Positions 36,626-45,510 are shown, numbered from the stretch's first letter. The stretch is 64,000 bases of DNA from CATOSD01 sp965226695 (GCA_965226695.1 OZ245405.1:930001-994000); one strand, 5' to 3'. Notes: generated from the letters alone by a model not told the origin. Numbers and translations: made by a program.

Positions 36626-37789
36626 CTACGGCTCCCAAACCTCCGTGCCGGGGTAGTAGTCGTTCCAGCCGAACCAGAAGGCGTTGAACGACGGGAGCGG
36701 ATCGAGCCGCTCCCCTTCCAGTTCACCCGCGACGGCCATGCCGGTCAGCTTGCTCCACGTCGACCCGGTCTCGGCATCGACCAATTCGCTCGCGCCATCG
36801 CCCTGCTCGAACGTGAGCACGCGATCGCCCACCCGCCGGCCGAACGCGCCAACCGATCGGCTGGCGTCGTCCAGCACGACTACTATCTCCACGCCCTCGA
36901 ACACGTCGTTGACTACCAGCGCTCTCTCCAGGTCGGCGTGGGCATAGGCCTTCTGCGAACTCTCGCCTACCAATCCCAGCACCAGTTCCTTGGGCGACAG
37001 CCGCTCGTCGCTGTTCGACTCGGGCATTATCCCCGTTCTGGAGGTTAGGTAGTAGTCCACGTACTGGTCGTAGGGGCGGCGTCCCGTGTCCAGCGCGAGC
37101 GTGTCCGGGTGCTCCGCCTTCCACTCGCCCCAGGTGGTCAGCCGAGACGGCGCCAGCGTTAGGCGTTCGCCGCGCAGAGGCCCTTGGACCGCCTCGCCGA
37201 GAAACTGGCTCCACAGAGTCTCAGTCTCCCGATCGTACATCACCAGCGCGTTCATGATGAGCTTGCCCGACACTCCGAACGTCAGCGTCTCGGCCTTCAC
37301 CGTGCGGGCATACACTATGCCCGTGAAGCAGAGTGGTCACCACGTCACAGCCACGGGCTCACCGCCGACGGTGTCATTGACGATTTCGTGGCTGCTCAGG
37401 AACGCGGTTGAGTAGGCCCTGTGCTCGCCTCCGACCGACAGTCCTATGACGAGGTGGCCGTTGCCCATCAACTCGGACGCCTGCTCGGCGTCGAGGAACT
37501 CGGGGTTGTCGATGGAGGGTATGGCGTCGCGCGGCAGCACGGTACGAATGTCGAATCCCGAGGCGTCCGGCTCGGCCGTGGGCGTCGACGGCGCGCGCGT
37601 GGCGGTCGGCTCAGCGCGCGCCGTCGACGACTCGCCCTGGACCGCGGCCGTGGGAGATGGTTCGACGCGCGTGGTCGCTGCAGTCGTCGAGGTAGGCACT
37701 GTCGTCGGTGCCCCGCCGTCAGTCGAACACGCCGCCAGCAGCGCCAGCACGCAGGCCAGCGCCGCCAGGCGAGCCAGCCGGGCGCTCAC
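36626..37789 (-). CDS. DUF3179 lipoprotein with in-frame TGA at the CPLC motif: candidate selenoprotein
   Basis: Read from GTG 37789, which overlaps the esterase stop as GTGA, the frame is open for 388 codons except one TGA at 37337-37339 (residue 151). The N-terminus is a lipoprotein signal (LACVLALLAACS) and a Thr/Pro linker. Downstream is typical DUF3179: LTFGVSGKLI, LVMYDRETETLWSQ and SRLTTWGEWKAEHP. Family members carry VTxCPLC. Here the same place reads VTW-TGA-PLC, so TGA replaces the first Cys exactly and leaves a possible UxxC redox pair with Cys154. A stem-loop that fits the bacterial SECIS description starts eight bases after the TGA. Seen: TGA, motif and hairpin. Inferred: selenocysteine insertion. 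A nonsense mutation is the alternative, and automated callers will split the gene in two. Function of DUF3179 is unknown; it would sit outside the membrane. Confidence 0.65.
37295..37328 (-). promoter_or_regulatory. SECIS-like stem-loop downstream of TGA
   Basis: On the minus strand CUUCAC (37328-37323) pairs with GUGAAG (37300-37295), and GGGCAU (37322-37317) with AUGCCC (37311-37306). The apical loop is AGUGU and a five-base bulge lies on the 3' side. The loop is 20 bases after the TGA and has G at its second position, matching published bacterial SECIS criteria as I recall them (distance 16-37, G within the first two loop bases). Confidence 0.6.
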
Positions 37790-38685
37790 CGCCACTGCAC
37801 CTTGAGAAACTCGCCGATGGATTCGATCGCCTGCTGGCCTTCGGGAAGCAGCGGCGCGAACAGGTGCCACACGTGCACCATCTCCTCCCAGGTCTGAAGC
37901 GTCACGTCGACCCCGGCTGCGCGGGCGCGCTCTTCCAGCCGTGTGGAGTCGTCGTACAGCGTCTCGGACGTGCCCACCTGTATCAGCAGCGGCGGCAGAC
38001 CCTGGAGGTCGGCGTAAAGCGGAGCTGCCAGGGGTGTCCGGGGATCCGCGCCTGCCAGGTACATGGCCGCCGATTCGAGCAGGCCCTCGCGTCCCACCAT
38101 CGGGTCGAGCTTGGCGCGCGCCGTCATCGAGTCTCCCAGCCCTTCCAGGTCGACCCACGGCGACAGGCACACGCCCGCGGCAGGCATCGGGTCGCCCGCG
38201 TCGCGTAGCGCCACCAGCGCCGCCACCGCCAGACCGCCGCCAGCGGAGTCGCCACAGACTGCCGTGCGCGAAGGATCGACGCCTTGGCGCAGCAGCCATC
38301 GGTAGGCGGCAGTGCCGTCGTCCACCGCGGCCGGAAATGGATGCTCGGGGGCGAGCCGGTAATCGATAACGAGCACACGCGCGCCGGCGGCCGCCGAGAG
38401 ACGCCCGGCCAACTCGCGGTGGCTGGCCGGCGACCCCACGACGTAACCGCCCCCGTGAAGGTAAAGCACTGCGCGGTCGGCTTCGGCGCCGGGAGCGGAC
38501 ACCCACTCGGCTGGCACTCCACCGGCGTCCACCGGGTCAGTGGAAGCGCCCGAGGCCGCACCCAGAGAGCCAAAAAACGCATCCATGCCCGTGCGCCTTT
38601 CGGCGACACCAGGCCGGACCCCGCCGCCGGCCTGCCGGCGCATCTCCAGGTGGTGCAGCACCTCGTCCAGTTGAGGGGATGGCAT
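37786..38685 (-). CDS. alpha/beta hydrolase, hormone-sensitive-lipase-type esterase
   Basis: 299 residues from ATG 38685, with GAGGTG upstream. The oxyanion motif HGGGYVVGS and the nucleophile elbow GDSAGGGLA are typical of the HSL/acetyl esterase family. The catalytic Asp is probably in SETLYDDS and the His in MVHVWHLF. It should hydrolyse short acyl esters or small acetylated compounds in the cytoplasm; no signal peptide is visible. Its stop overlaps the start of the DUF3179 lipoprotein (GTGA), so both are made from one message. A shared pathway is plausible but unknown. Confidence 0.88.
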   Translation of the reverse strand: MPSPQLDEVLHHLEMRRQAGGGVRPGVAERRTGMDAFFGSLGAASGASTDPVDAGGVPAEWVSAPGAEADRAVLYLHGGGYVVGSPASHRELAGRLSAAAGARVLVIDYRLAPEHPFPAAVDDGTAAYRWLLRQGVDPSRTAVCGDSAGGGLAVAALVALRDAGDPMPAAGVCLSPWVDLEGLGDSMTARAKLDPMVGREGLLESAAMYLAGADPRTPLAAPLYADLQGLPPLLIQVGTSETLYDDSTRLEERARAAGVDVTLQTWEEMVHVWHLFAPLLPEGQQAIESIGEFLKVQWR

Positions 38686-39099
38686 GATTTCACCTCGTCG
38701 TTGCTTTTGCGTGGGGCTCGGTTACACCCCGCTCGGCGATCCTTGCCCGTGTAGATTGCCAGTCCACACCGAGCCACTTGGAGCGTCCGCATTTCAGGGG
38801 ACACCGGGTTCCAATTCTACACCAACTGGTAACTGAACAATCGTCACTTCCGCCGCGAGAGCGTGAGACCCCACACTGGTACGCTGGCGTTGCCCAAGCT
38901 CAACTACAACGACGACTGGATAGGTACGGTATTGCCGTCCATCCAAGTCTTGACATCGTCACAAATCGTTGTTAACGTTCCCCCAATCGTCTTCTGGTCG
39001 ACGGGGAAGGGCCGCTATGCTGCGTCCCAACGGCGCCCGTAGAGAGGTGGGCGCAGGAGGATTCCCCGTCCTAAAACCGTAACTGGGCAGGAGGACAAA
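38686..39099. other. intergenic region between esterase and transporter
   Basis: No gene is supported. It holds the divergent promoter zone, with the candidate promoter at 38950-38978 for the transporter genes. The small open frame at 38778 lacks a ribosome binding site. Confidence 0.5.
38950..38978 (+). promoter_or_regulatory. candidate promoter of the ABC transporter operon
   Basis: TTGACA (38950-38955) and TAACGT (38973-38978) with a 17-base spacer. A perfect -35 and a weaker -10 give a leader of about 115 bases before the TTG start at 39100. Confidence 0.5.
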
Positions 39100-41259
39100 T
39101 TGAAGAGAGCACGATCGAAACTGGTATTCCTCGCGATATTCGCGTCCGTAGCCGCCCTTGCGCTGGCTGCGGTCGCTTGTAGCTCGGCGGAAGAGGTGGC
39201 GCCTCCCGCGCCGACGGCGGTCAACATTTCGGCACTGATAGACCAGGTAATGGAGGCCCAGCAGCCGGGCGTTACGACCGATGACGTGGCAATGGCGATT
39301 CAGTCCGCCCTTGCCGCGCAGCCCGGCATCACCTCCTCCGACGTGGCCGACGAGATAACCAAGGCGCTCAGCGCCCGGCCCGGCGTGACTTCGGGCGAAG
39401 TGGCCTCGGCTATCGCCAGCGCGCTGGACGAGCGCCCCGGCGTTACGACCCAGGACGTGGCAAATGAGATAGCAAGAGCGCTCAGCGCGCAGCCCGGCGT
39501 TACTGAAGATCAGGTGGCGGCGGCAATTGCGGGCGAGCTGGCCGAGCGCCCCGGTATTACCGAAGACCAGGTTGCCTCAATAGTCCAAGAGGCGATGGAG
39601 GCGCAGCAGAGCGAAATCGTCGCCGCGGTGGCCTCGACCCTTAACGTCAGCCTGGACGCGCCCGTTGCGATGGACGCTGGCGAGGCCCAGCGCGGTGGCA
39701 CGCTGGTCACCATCGAGGCCGGCAATCTGCAGGCCATCGACTTCCACCGCGTGCGCAGCATCGGCACCATGCAGTGGTTCGTGAACACCCACCTCAACCT
39801 GCTTGAGGTCGACTCGCAGTCCCGTGACAAGGTCGTCGGCGATGCCGCCGAGTCCTGGGATGTCAGCGAGGACGGTACCCAGTGGACGTTCAAGATCCGC
39901 GAGGGACTGACCACGCACAAGGGCAATACTTTCGACGCCGAGGACGTACGCTACAACGTCTGGCGCTGGCTCAACCAGCCCAATGCTGAAATGTTGCGTT
40001 CCGGCTGCGTCCGCAACACCACCATCGACGTGGAGTCCCCTGACGCGCAGACCGTGGTCATGACCACCGGCTCCGAAGCCGGCCCCGCGCCCGCGGCGTC
40101 CTTCCTCAACTGCATCAGCCAGGCATACCTGCTGCTCCAGCCCAAGGGCATCATGACGCCCGTGGACGCGGAGGGCGCAGGGAGGGATCTGGAGGTCTCC
40201 GAGGTTGATGGCATTGGACCGTTCATCTTCGACGAGTACGTGCCCGACAACATCATCAAGTCGACCAGGTTCGAGGACTACTACGAGAAGGACCCCGACC
40301 TGCCGTACTTGGACGGCTACAACTTCCTGATAATCCCCGACGCGGCGACCCGCATAGCGACGTTCCGCACCAAACAGGCCGACTTCTTCCCCACGTTCAC
40401 CACGCCGCGCAAGCCCGAAGCCGACCAGCTTAAGGAACAGTACGGCGACGAAATCACCTACGTCCGCGTTCTTGCTCCCGGCAAGCGCGGCCTGCAGATA
40501 AACCAGAACCGGCCGCCGTTCGACGACCCGGAGATCCGCTGGGCGATGCACCTCGCCATTGACCGCTTTGCGGTCAATGCCCTTCACCACGATGGCGTGG
40601 GATTCCTGGCCGCGCCATACTTGGGCCTGTGGGACTGGATATACTCCTTCGACGACTACTACACTTGGGAAGGCTTCCGCTCCTTCCCTGAAGGCCGCTG
40701 GGACGAGGACTTGGCCGAGTCCAAGCGCATACTGGAGTCCAAGGGCTTCACCGAGGACAACAAGCTCAAGGTAACGATACTCGCGGGCACCATCGAGAGC
40801 GACGAGATTACCATTGGTGACAACCTTGACGACTCCTGGATAGAGATATCGTTCGACAGGGTGGCTGGCCCCGTGCGGCTGGAGCGCACTCGCCGCGGTG
40901 ACTACGACACCCACATGGAGAGCAAGGGGACCGAGTTCAACGACCCGGACGCCTATAACGGCCTCCTGTACATCCCTACCGCGGGCATTAACTTCACAAA
41001 GTGGGAGGACGAGCGCTGGCTGAAGTTGAACGAGGTGCAGAAGGTGGAACTCGACCAGGCGCAACGTGGCGTCTACCTTAAGGAGATGGCGGACATCATC
41101 TTCGATGCGCAAATCTTCGTCGGCGCCGTCAGGCCGCGGCTCAATCAGATCAACTGGAGCCACATGGTGGGCTACGTGCATCCCAAGTTCAGCCACCAGT
41201 CTACCTACAGGTGGGACCACATCTGGCTGAACACCGAAGCCGGCGCCCCCGACCGATAG
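39100..41259 (+). CDS. ABC transporter substrate-binding lipoprotein (family 5) with N-terminal 19-residue repeats
   Basis: 719 residues from TTG 39100, with AGGAGG at good spacing. A lipoprotein signal (VAALALAAVACSS) is followed by six tandem repeats of about 19 residues with consensus ALxxxPGVTxxDVAxxI (residues about 46-165). A standard peptide/nickel-type binding domain comes next (GGTLVTIEAGNLQ; AESWDVSEDGTQWTFKIREG; WAMHLAIDRFAV). The repeats form an extra helical stalk that common DppA-type proteins lack. It might place the domain at a distance from the membrane or self-associate. It is the first gene of the transporter operon, followed by two permeases. No ATPase genes are in the window, so ATPase subunits must be shared or elsewhere. 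Confidence 0.9.
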   Translation: MKRARSKLVFLAIFASVAALALAAVACSSAEEVAPPAPTAVNISALIDQVMEAQQPGVTTDDVAMAIQSALAAQPGITSSDVADEITKALSARPGVTSGEVASAIASALDERPGVTTQDVANEIARALSAQPGVTEDQVAAAIAGELAERPGITEDQVASIVQEAMEAQQSEIVAAVASTLNVSLDAPVAMDAGEAQRGGTLVTIEAGNLQAIDFHRVRSIGTMQWFVNTHLNLLEVDSQSRDKVVGDAAESWDVSEDGTQWTFKIREGLTTHKGNTFDAEDVRYNVWRWLNQPNAEMLRSGCVRNTTIDVESPDAQTVVMTTGSEAGPAPAASFLNCISQAYLLLQPKGIMTPVDAEGAGRDLEVSEVDGIGPFIFDEYVPDNIIKSTRFEDYYEKDPDLPYLDGYNFLIIPDAATRIATFRTKQADFFPTFTTPRKPEADQLKEQYGDEITYVRVLAPGKRGLQINQNRPPFDDPEIRWAMHLAIDRFAVNALHHDGVGFLAAPYLGLWDWIYSFDDYYTWEGFRSFPEGRWDEDLAESKRILESKGFTEDNKLKVTILAGTIESDEITIGDNLDDSWIEISFDRVAGPVRLERTRRGDYDTHMESKGTEFNDPDAYNGLLYIPTAGINFTKWEDERWLKLNEVQKVELDQAQRGVYLKEMADIIFDAQIFVGAVRPRLNQINWSHMVGYVHPKFSHQSTYRWDHIWLNTEAGAPDR

Positions 41260-41292
41260 GCTGATCCGCCTCTAAATCGCAACCCTCAAAGT

Positions 41293-41328
41293 CCAGCCGC
41301 CCGCCGCCGCAAGGTGGCGGGCGGCTGG
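41293..41328 (+). terminator. GC-rich hairpin between binding protein and permease
   Basis: CCAGCCGCCCGCC (41293-41305) pairs with GGCGGGCGGCTGG (41316-41328). No T-tract follows. It probably protects or attenuates, raising expression of the binding protein over the permeases. Confidence 0.5.
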
Positions 41329-41382
41329 CTAGCTTAGTACAGGCGCCTCGCCGGACGGCGCCAACAGGCAGGGAACAGCGCC

Positions 41383-42342
41383 ATGCAACAGTACCTCATC
41401 CGACGTCTGCTTCTGTTCATACCTACGCTGATTCTTGTGAGCGTCACCATTTTCGTGATGCTCCGAATAGTGCCGGGCGACCCGGTGCTGCTTATCCTCG
41501 CGGGGCCGGACGGCGAGGGATCCTTCACCGACGAAGAATACGAGAGGATGAAGGAGCGACTCGGCTTCAACGACCCCATCTATATCCAGTACTTCAGTTG
41601 GGTCGCCGGCCTTGCCACATTCGACTGGGGCCGCTCCATCCAGACGAATGAGCGTGTGGTAGACATCTTCAAACGCGCCTACCCCGTAACCCTCCAGCTT
41701 TCACTGCTGTCCTTCCTCGTCATTGCCACCATCGGCGTACCAATAGGCGTGTTAGCGGCCGTGAGACAAGACACCTGGATGGACTATCTGTTCCGAGGAC
41801 TCGCTATTCTAGGGCTCGCGATGCCCACCTTCTGGCTCGCGCTGCTCATATTGCTTGCGCTGTCGTTGTGGTTCAACTGGATTCCGCCCGTGGAGTTCGT
41901 ACACCTGTGGGAGGATCCGGCCACGTCGATTACTCAGCTCATATTCCCCGCGCTGGCTTTGGGCGTGAGCGCGCAGGGCACGACGATGCGCATGACGCGC
42001 TCGCAGCTACTGGAAGTAATGCGCGAAGACTACGTGCGCACCGCCCGCGCGAAGGGCCTGGCCGAGCGCCTGGTGATTCTGCGCCACGCGCTGCGGAACG
42101 CACTGCTGCCCGTGCTGACGATTCTGGGCATACTGCTGGGCGTTCTGCTGGGCGGCACCATCGTAATCGAAATTGTGTTCAACATACCGGGGCTGGGCCG
42201 GCCTGTCATCAACGCCGTGGGATCGCTCGACCAGCCCGTCCTGCAGGTTGTGGTTCTCGCCTTCACGCTCATATTCCTGGTGCTCAACCTGCTCGTGGAC
42301 ATGGCCTATGCCCTGCTGGACCCCCGCATAAGGTACTCGTAG
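41383..42342 (+). CDS. ABC transporter permease, DppB/OppB type
   Basis: 319 residues. N-terminal helix (RRLLLFIPTLILVSVTIFV) and periplasmic segment, then the DppB-type core with LSLLSFLVIATIGVPIGVLA. The EAA loop follows: RTARAKGLAERLVILRHALR, then NALLPVLTILG. It pairs with the next permease to form the channel for oligopeptide, nickel or other small-molecule import. No ribosome binding site is strong; GGAACAGCGCC precedes the ATG. Confidence 0.93.
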   Translation: MQQYLIRRLLLFIPTLILVSVTIFVMLRIVPGDPVLLILAGPDGEGSFTDEEYERMKERLGFNDPIYIQYFSWVAGLATFDWGRSIQTNERVVDIFKRAYPVTLQLSLLSFLVIATIGVPIGVLAAVRQDTWMDYLFRGLAILGLAMPTFWLALLILLALSLWFNWIPPVEFVHLWEDPATSITQLIFPALALGVSAQGTTMRMTRSQLLEVMREDYVRTARAKGLAERLVILRHALRNALLPVLTILGILLGVLLGGTIVIEIVFNIPGLGRPVINAVGSLDQPVLQVVVLAFTLIFLVLNLLVDMAYALLDPRIRYS

Positions 42343-42359
42343 AGGACGTCGCCGAAGTG

Positions 42360-42480
42360 TCCCTTCTCCTGCCATGGGAGAAGTTCAGAGCCTGTCCTGA
42401 GCTTGCCGAAGGGATGAGGGGGAGTGGCTCCGACGCCTTCACCCTCGCCTCAATCCTCTCCCGCCGGGGGAGAGGAGGCC
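42360..42480 (+). repeat. dispersed repeat between the permease genes
   Basis: Two palindromic parts: CTTCTCCTGCCATGGGAGAAG, a CTGTCCTGAGCTTGCCGAAG segment, and CCTCTCCCGCCGGGGGAGAGG (41-70 bases apart). A looser relative of the 71-135 family. It interrupts the operon without separating it clearly. Confidence 0.65.
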
Positions 42481-42497
42481 CGTAAGGAGAGTAGAAA

Positions 42498-43397
42498 ATG
42501 ACCAGCCTCGCGAGAGAGTCCGCGCCGCTGGAGGCGCTGAAGCCCAAGCGCACCACTCTGCAATCGTTCGTGCGCTTCCTTCAATCCAAGCCGCTCGGAG
42601 GGGTGGGGCTGGGCATCATGGCGATCTTCGGCATCATGGCGATCTTTGCCCCCTACGTGGTGCCGAAGGACATTCTCGCGACCAACGCGAAGGCGATACT
42701 CCAGGCGCCAGGCTCCGAGTTCTGGTTCGGCACCGACCAGTTCGGACGCGATCTCTTCAGCCGCACTCTCTTCGGCTCCAGGATCTCGATGATGGTCGGC
42801 TTCGCCGTGCTGGTCTTGGGCACCACGGTGGGATCCATTCTCGCGGTCATAACCGCCTACATCGGCGGCAAGGTCGACCTGGTAACCCAGCGTATCGTGG
42901 ACGCGCTGATGGCGTTTCCGCGGCTCATCCTGGCGCTGGTGATTATGAGCGTTCTGGGCGCGTCGATGTTCAACCTCATTATCGCCATATCCATAGGTAC
43001 CCTCCCCAACGCGCTTCGCACCGTGCGCTCGGTGGTACTTTCCATCAAGGCCGCACAGTACGTGGACAGCGCCCGCGCCACGGGCTGCACCAACCTGCGC
43101 ATAATGGTCTTCCATGTCGCGCCCAACTGCATGGCCCCCTACCTGGTTATCGCCTCCGTAGGATTGGGTGCCGCCATCCTGGGCGAGGCCAGCCTCAGCT
43201 TCCTGGGGGTGGGCGCGCCGGAACAGACGGTCACTTGGGGCTCGCTGCTGAGCCGCGACAAGCTGCAATACTTCGCTCTCGCGCCCTGGATGGCCATCTT
43301 CCCCGGGTTGTTCCTCACCGCCCTGGTGTTCGGGATCAACGTCTTCGGCGACGCCCTCAGGGACGTTCTCGACCCCAGGCTGCGTGGTTCGCGCTAG
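42498..43397 (+). CDS. ABC transporter permease, DppC/OppC type
   Basis: 299 residues. N-terminal cytoplasmic extension and helix (GLGIMAIFGIMAIFAPYVV), the DppC-type linker (FWFGTDQFGRDLFSRTLFG), then the transporter core and EAA loop (DSARATGCTNLRIMVFHVAP). The C-terminus GDALRDVLDPRLRGSR is diagnostic of DppC/OppC. Partner of the permease at 41383. The start ATG 42498 has AAGGAG nine bases upstream, partly supplied by the end of the dispersed repeat. Confidence 0.93.
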   Translation: MTSLARESAPLEALKPKRTTLQSFVRFLQSKPLGGVGLGIMAIFGIMAIFAPYVVPKDILATNAKAILQAPGSEFWFGTDQFGRDLFSRTLFGSRISMMVGFAVLVLGTTVGSILAVITAYIGGKVDLVTQRIVDALMAFPRLILALVIMSVLGASMFNLIIAISIGTLPNALRTVRSVVLSIKAAQYVDSARATGCTNLRIMVFHVAPNCMAPYLVIASVGLGAAILGEASLSFLGVGAPEQTVTWGSLLSRDKLQYFALAPWMAIFPGLFLTALVFGINVFGDALRDVLDPRLRGSR

Positions 43398-43415
43398 GGA
43401 CCTGCCGGAATCGTT

Positions 43416-43766
43416 ATTGTCGAAGAGCGCAAAGAGACCGCCCGCAAGTTCCTAGCAGACGCCGCACGCGAGTTCGCCGCTGGCGATACCCTGCAGGCAT
43501 CCGAGAAGATGTGGGGCGCGGCGGCCCACGCCATCATGGCCGTGGCACAGCAACGCGGATGGCCGTTTGGCAATCACCGCGTGATGTTAAACGCCGCCCA
43601 CCGCGTCGCAGCCGAGCTGGACGACGGCGAGTTGCTCTTGGGATTGGCGGCGGCGCAGTTATTCCACTCCAACTTCTACCACGGGCACATGGAAGAGGAG
43701 GACCTAGGACCTTACACAGAGAACGTCCGTCGCTTTGTCGACAAGATGCTGGCGCTGGTAGAATAA
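43416..43766 (+). CDS. PaREP1/HEPN-like small protein, copy 1 (start codon uncertain)
   Basis: A frame of 117 codons nearly identical to the next gene: ERKETARKFLADA, GDTLQASEKMWGAAAHAIMA, GWPFGNHR, LFHSNFYHG and RRFVDKML. The pattern GDTLQASEKxWGAA followed by a distal NFY resembles the PaREP1 family, HEPN-like helical proteins often paired with nucleotidyltransferases. No ATG, GTG or TTG precedes in frame: the first candidates are ATT 43416 or an internal ATG 43509, which would lose the first helix. It starts 18 bases after the DppC stop. Either a rare ATT start or a silenced copy after tandem duplication; the neighbour has a normal ATG. Confidence 0.6.
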   Translation: MVEERKETARKFLADAAREFAAGDTLQASEKMWGAAAHAIMAVAQQRGWPFGNHRVMLNAAHRVAAELDDGELLLGLAAAQLFHSNFYHGHMEEEDLGPYTENVRRFVDKMLALVE

Positions 43767-43812
43767 GCTGCTTGGAAGTTGGCCAAGCTTTGGGACAGAG
43801 AATTGATCTAGA

Positions 43813-44166
43813 ATGATCGTCGTAGAGCGCAAAGAGACGGCCCTAAAGTTTCTCGCGGACGCAGAGCGCGAGTTCGCCGCCGGCGACACCCTGCAGGCAT
43901 CAGAGAAGATGTGGGGCGCGGCGGCCCACGCCATCATGGCCGTTGCGCAGCAGCGCGGCTGGCCGTACGGAAGCCACAGAGTGATGATAAACGCCGCCCT
44001 GCGAATCGCGTCCGAACTGGACGACGGCGACCTGCGCGCCGGAGTGGGAATAGCCCAGTTGTTCCATATCAACTTCTACCAAGATAACATAGATCCAGAG
44101 CACTTGGAGCCGTACACTGAGATTGTACGGCGCTTTGTCGACAAGATGCTGGTACAGGTAGAATAG
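43813..44166 (+). CDS. PaREP1/HEPN-like small protein, copy 2
   Basis: 117 residues from ATG 43813. Contains ERKETALKFLADAEREFAAG, then DTLQASEKMWGAAAHAIMAV, GWPYGSHRVMINAALRI and LFHINFYQDNIDP. About 75 percent identical to the copy 400 bases upstream, so a local tandem duplication. All-helical; no membrane segment. HEPN relatives act as toxins, RNases or scaffold proteins. The canonical RxxxxH motif is not clear, so a catalytic role is uncertain. The next gene, a CoA transferase, follows after 22 bases. Confidence 0.7.
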   Translation: MIVVERKETALKFLADAEREFAAGDTLQASEKMWGAAAHAIMAVAQQRGWPYGSHRVMINAALRIASELDDGDLRAGVGIAQLFHINFYQDNIDPEHLEPYTEIVRRFVDKMLVQVE

Positions 44167-44188
44167 GGCGCTTGGAGGGTTAACCGAT

Positions 44189-45391
44189 TTGAGCGAAACC
44201 GAAGGTCTGCTTTCCGGCTACAAGGTTCTGGACCTCAGCTCCGGCGTCGCGGGGCCCTACGCCACCCGGCTGATGGCGTCGATGGGCGCCGACGTGGTGA
44301 AGGTCGAACCGCCCGGGGGCGAAGAGTCGCGGCGCGATGGACCGTTCCCCAACGACGAGCCGCACCCCGAGCGCAGCGCGCTGTTCCTGTACCTGAACAC
44401 TGCCAAGAAGGGCGTTACGCTCAACCTCGACACGCCTACGGGCAGGACGATGCTGCTGCGTCTCGCGGCTTGGGCCGACGTGCTGATAGAGAGCTACACG
44501 CCCTCGCGGGCCGCCGACCTCGGAATCAGTTTCGATGCGGTCCACGCGGTCAACCCAGGCCTGGTGATGACGTCGGTGACCGACTTCGGCCAGACAGGTC
44601 CGTACAAGGACCACGCCGCAAAGCCGCTGAACCACTACGCCTACGGCGGCCTGATGTACATAACCGGCCGGCCTGAGAAGGAGCCTCTGCAGATGGGGCC
44701 TCGCGTGCCGGAGTACGGCGCGGGCCAGAACGCCTTCGTCGCAACGCTGTCGGCGCTGTGGCACCGCGAGGCCACCGGCGACGGCCAGCACGTCGATATC
44801 TCCGTGGCCGAGTACAGCGCCTCCATCCTGGAAAACGCCCTCACCATGTATAGCTACACCCGGCACAAGGTAACTCGCATGGGACACCGAGGATACGGGC
44901 GCGCCGCCTGGGGCATGTACCCGTGCAAGGACGGGTACGTGGGCGTGATAGCCGGGCCCGCCCACCGCTGGCCCGCCATGGCGGAGCTGATGGAGGAGCC
45001 GCGGCTCAACGACGAACGCTTCTCCACGCCGCGCGGACGCCAGGTGTACGCCGACGAGTTGGAGGCGCTCATGGAGCCCTGGCTCATGCGCAACAACAAG
45101 CGGGAGATATTCGAGAAGGCGCAGAACATGGGGATAGCCTTCGCCTACGTGGCCAGCCCCGGCGAGATATACTCATGGGAGCACCTGCGGGACCGCGAAT
45201 ACTTCATCGAGATCGACCACCCCGAGGCGGGGCCTCTGGATTATCCCGGCCCGCCGTTCCAGCCGGACGGAGTGCCGTTCGACTGGACGCGCGCCCCGCT
45301 GCTGGGCGAGCACAACGTCGAGGTTTACGGCGAAATGCTGGGCCTCGCGCCCGCAGACCTGGTAACCCTGCGCGGCTCGAACGTCATCTAG
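44189..45391 (+). CDS. CaiB/BaiF CoA-transferase family III
   Basis: 400 residues from TTG 44189, with GGAGGG nine bases upstream. Family III landmarks: LDLSSGVAGPYATRLMASMG, ADVVKVEPPGGEESR, KKGVTLNLDTPTGR, DVLIESYTPSRAADLG and the catalytic-Asp region DISVAEYSASILENAL. Such enzymes move CoA between organic acids, activating a carboxylate for breakdown. It lies in tandem with a second family member, separated by a dispersed repeat, so they may act on related acids or form a heteromer. Confidence 0.9.
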   Translation: MSETEGLLSGYKVLDLSSGVAGPYATRLMASMGADVVKVEPPGGEESRRDGPFPNDEPHPERSALFLYLNTAKKGVTLNLDTPTGRTMLLRLAAWADVLIESYTPSRAADLGISFDAVHAVNPGLVMTSVTDFGQTGPYKDHAAKPLNHYAYGGLMYITGRPEKEPLQMGPRVPEYGAGQNAFVATLSALWHREATGDGQHVDISVAEYSASILENALTMYSYTRHKVTRMGHRGYGRAAWGMYPCKDGYVGVIAGPAHRWPAMAELMEEPRLNDERFSTPRGRQVYADELEALMEPWLMRNNKREIFEKAQNMGIAFAYVASPGEIYSWEHLRDREYFIEIDHPEAGPLDYPGPPFQPDGVPFDWTRAPLLGEHNVEVYGEMLGLAPADLVTLRGSNVI

Positions 45392-45456
45392 TCCATTCCC
45401 CCTTGATGGAGGAAGGCTAGTGCCTGCCCCGTACTCGATACGGGGATGGGGGTGAG
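45391..45456 (+). repeat. dispersed intergenic repeat, copy 3
   Basis: Begins at the last base of the preceding stop codon and ends 55 bases before the next start. Same layout as copy 1 (GGAAGGCTAGTGCCTGCCCC, then CTCGATACGGGGATGGGGGT). Confidence 0.8.
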
Positions 45457-45510
45457 CGTGGGGAGGCCGCCGGTGGTTGACGCACACCAATCTTAAGGGG
45501 ATACACGAAA

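Noticed and set aside
37337..37339. Treating the TGA in the DUF3179 gene as an ordinary gene end with a separate downstream gene
   Set aside because: The downstream part begins in the middle of the conserved domain with no ribosome binding site, and the TGA sits exactly at a conserved Cys.
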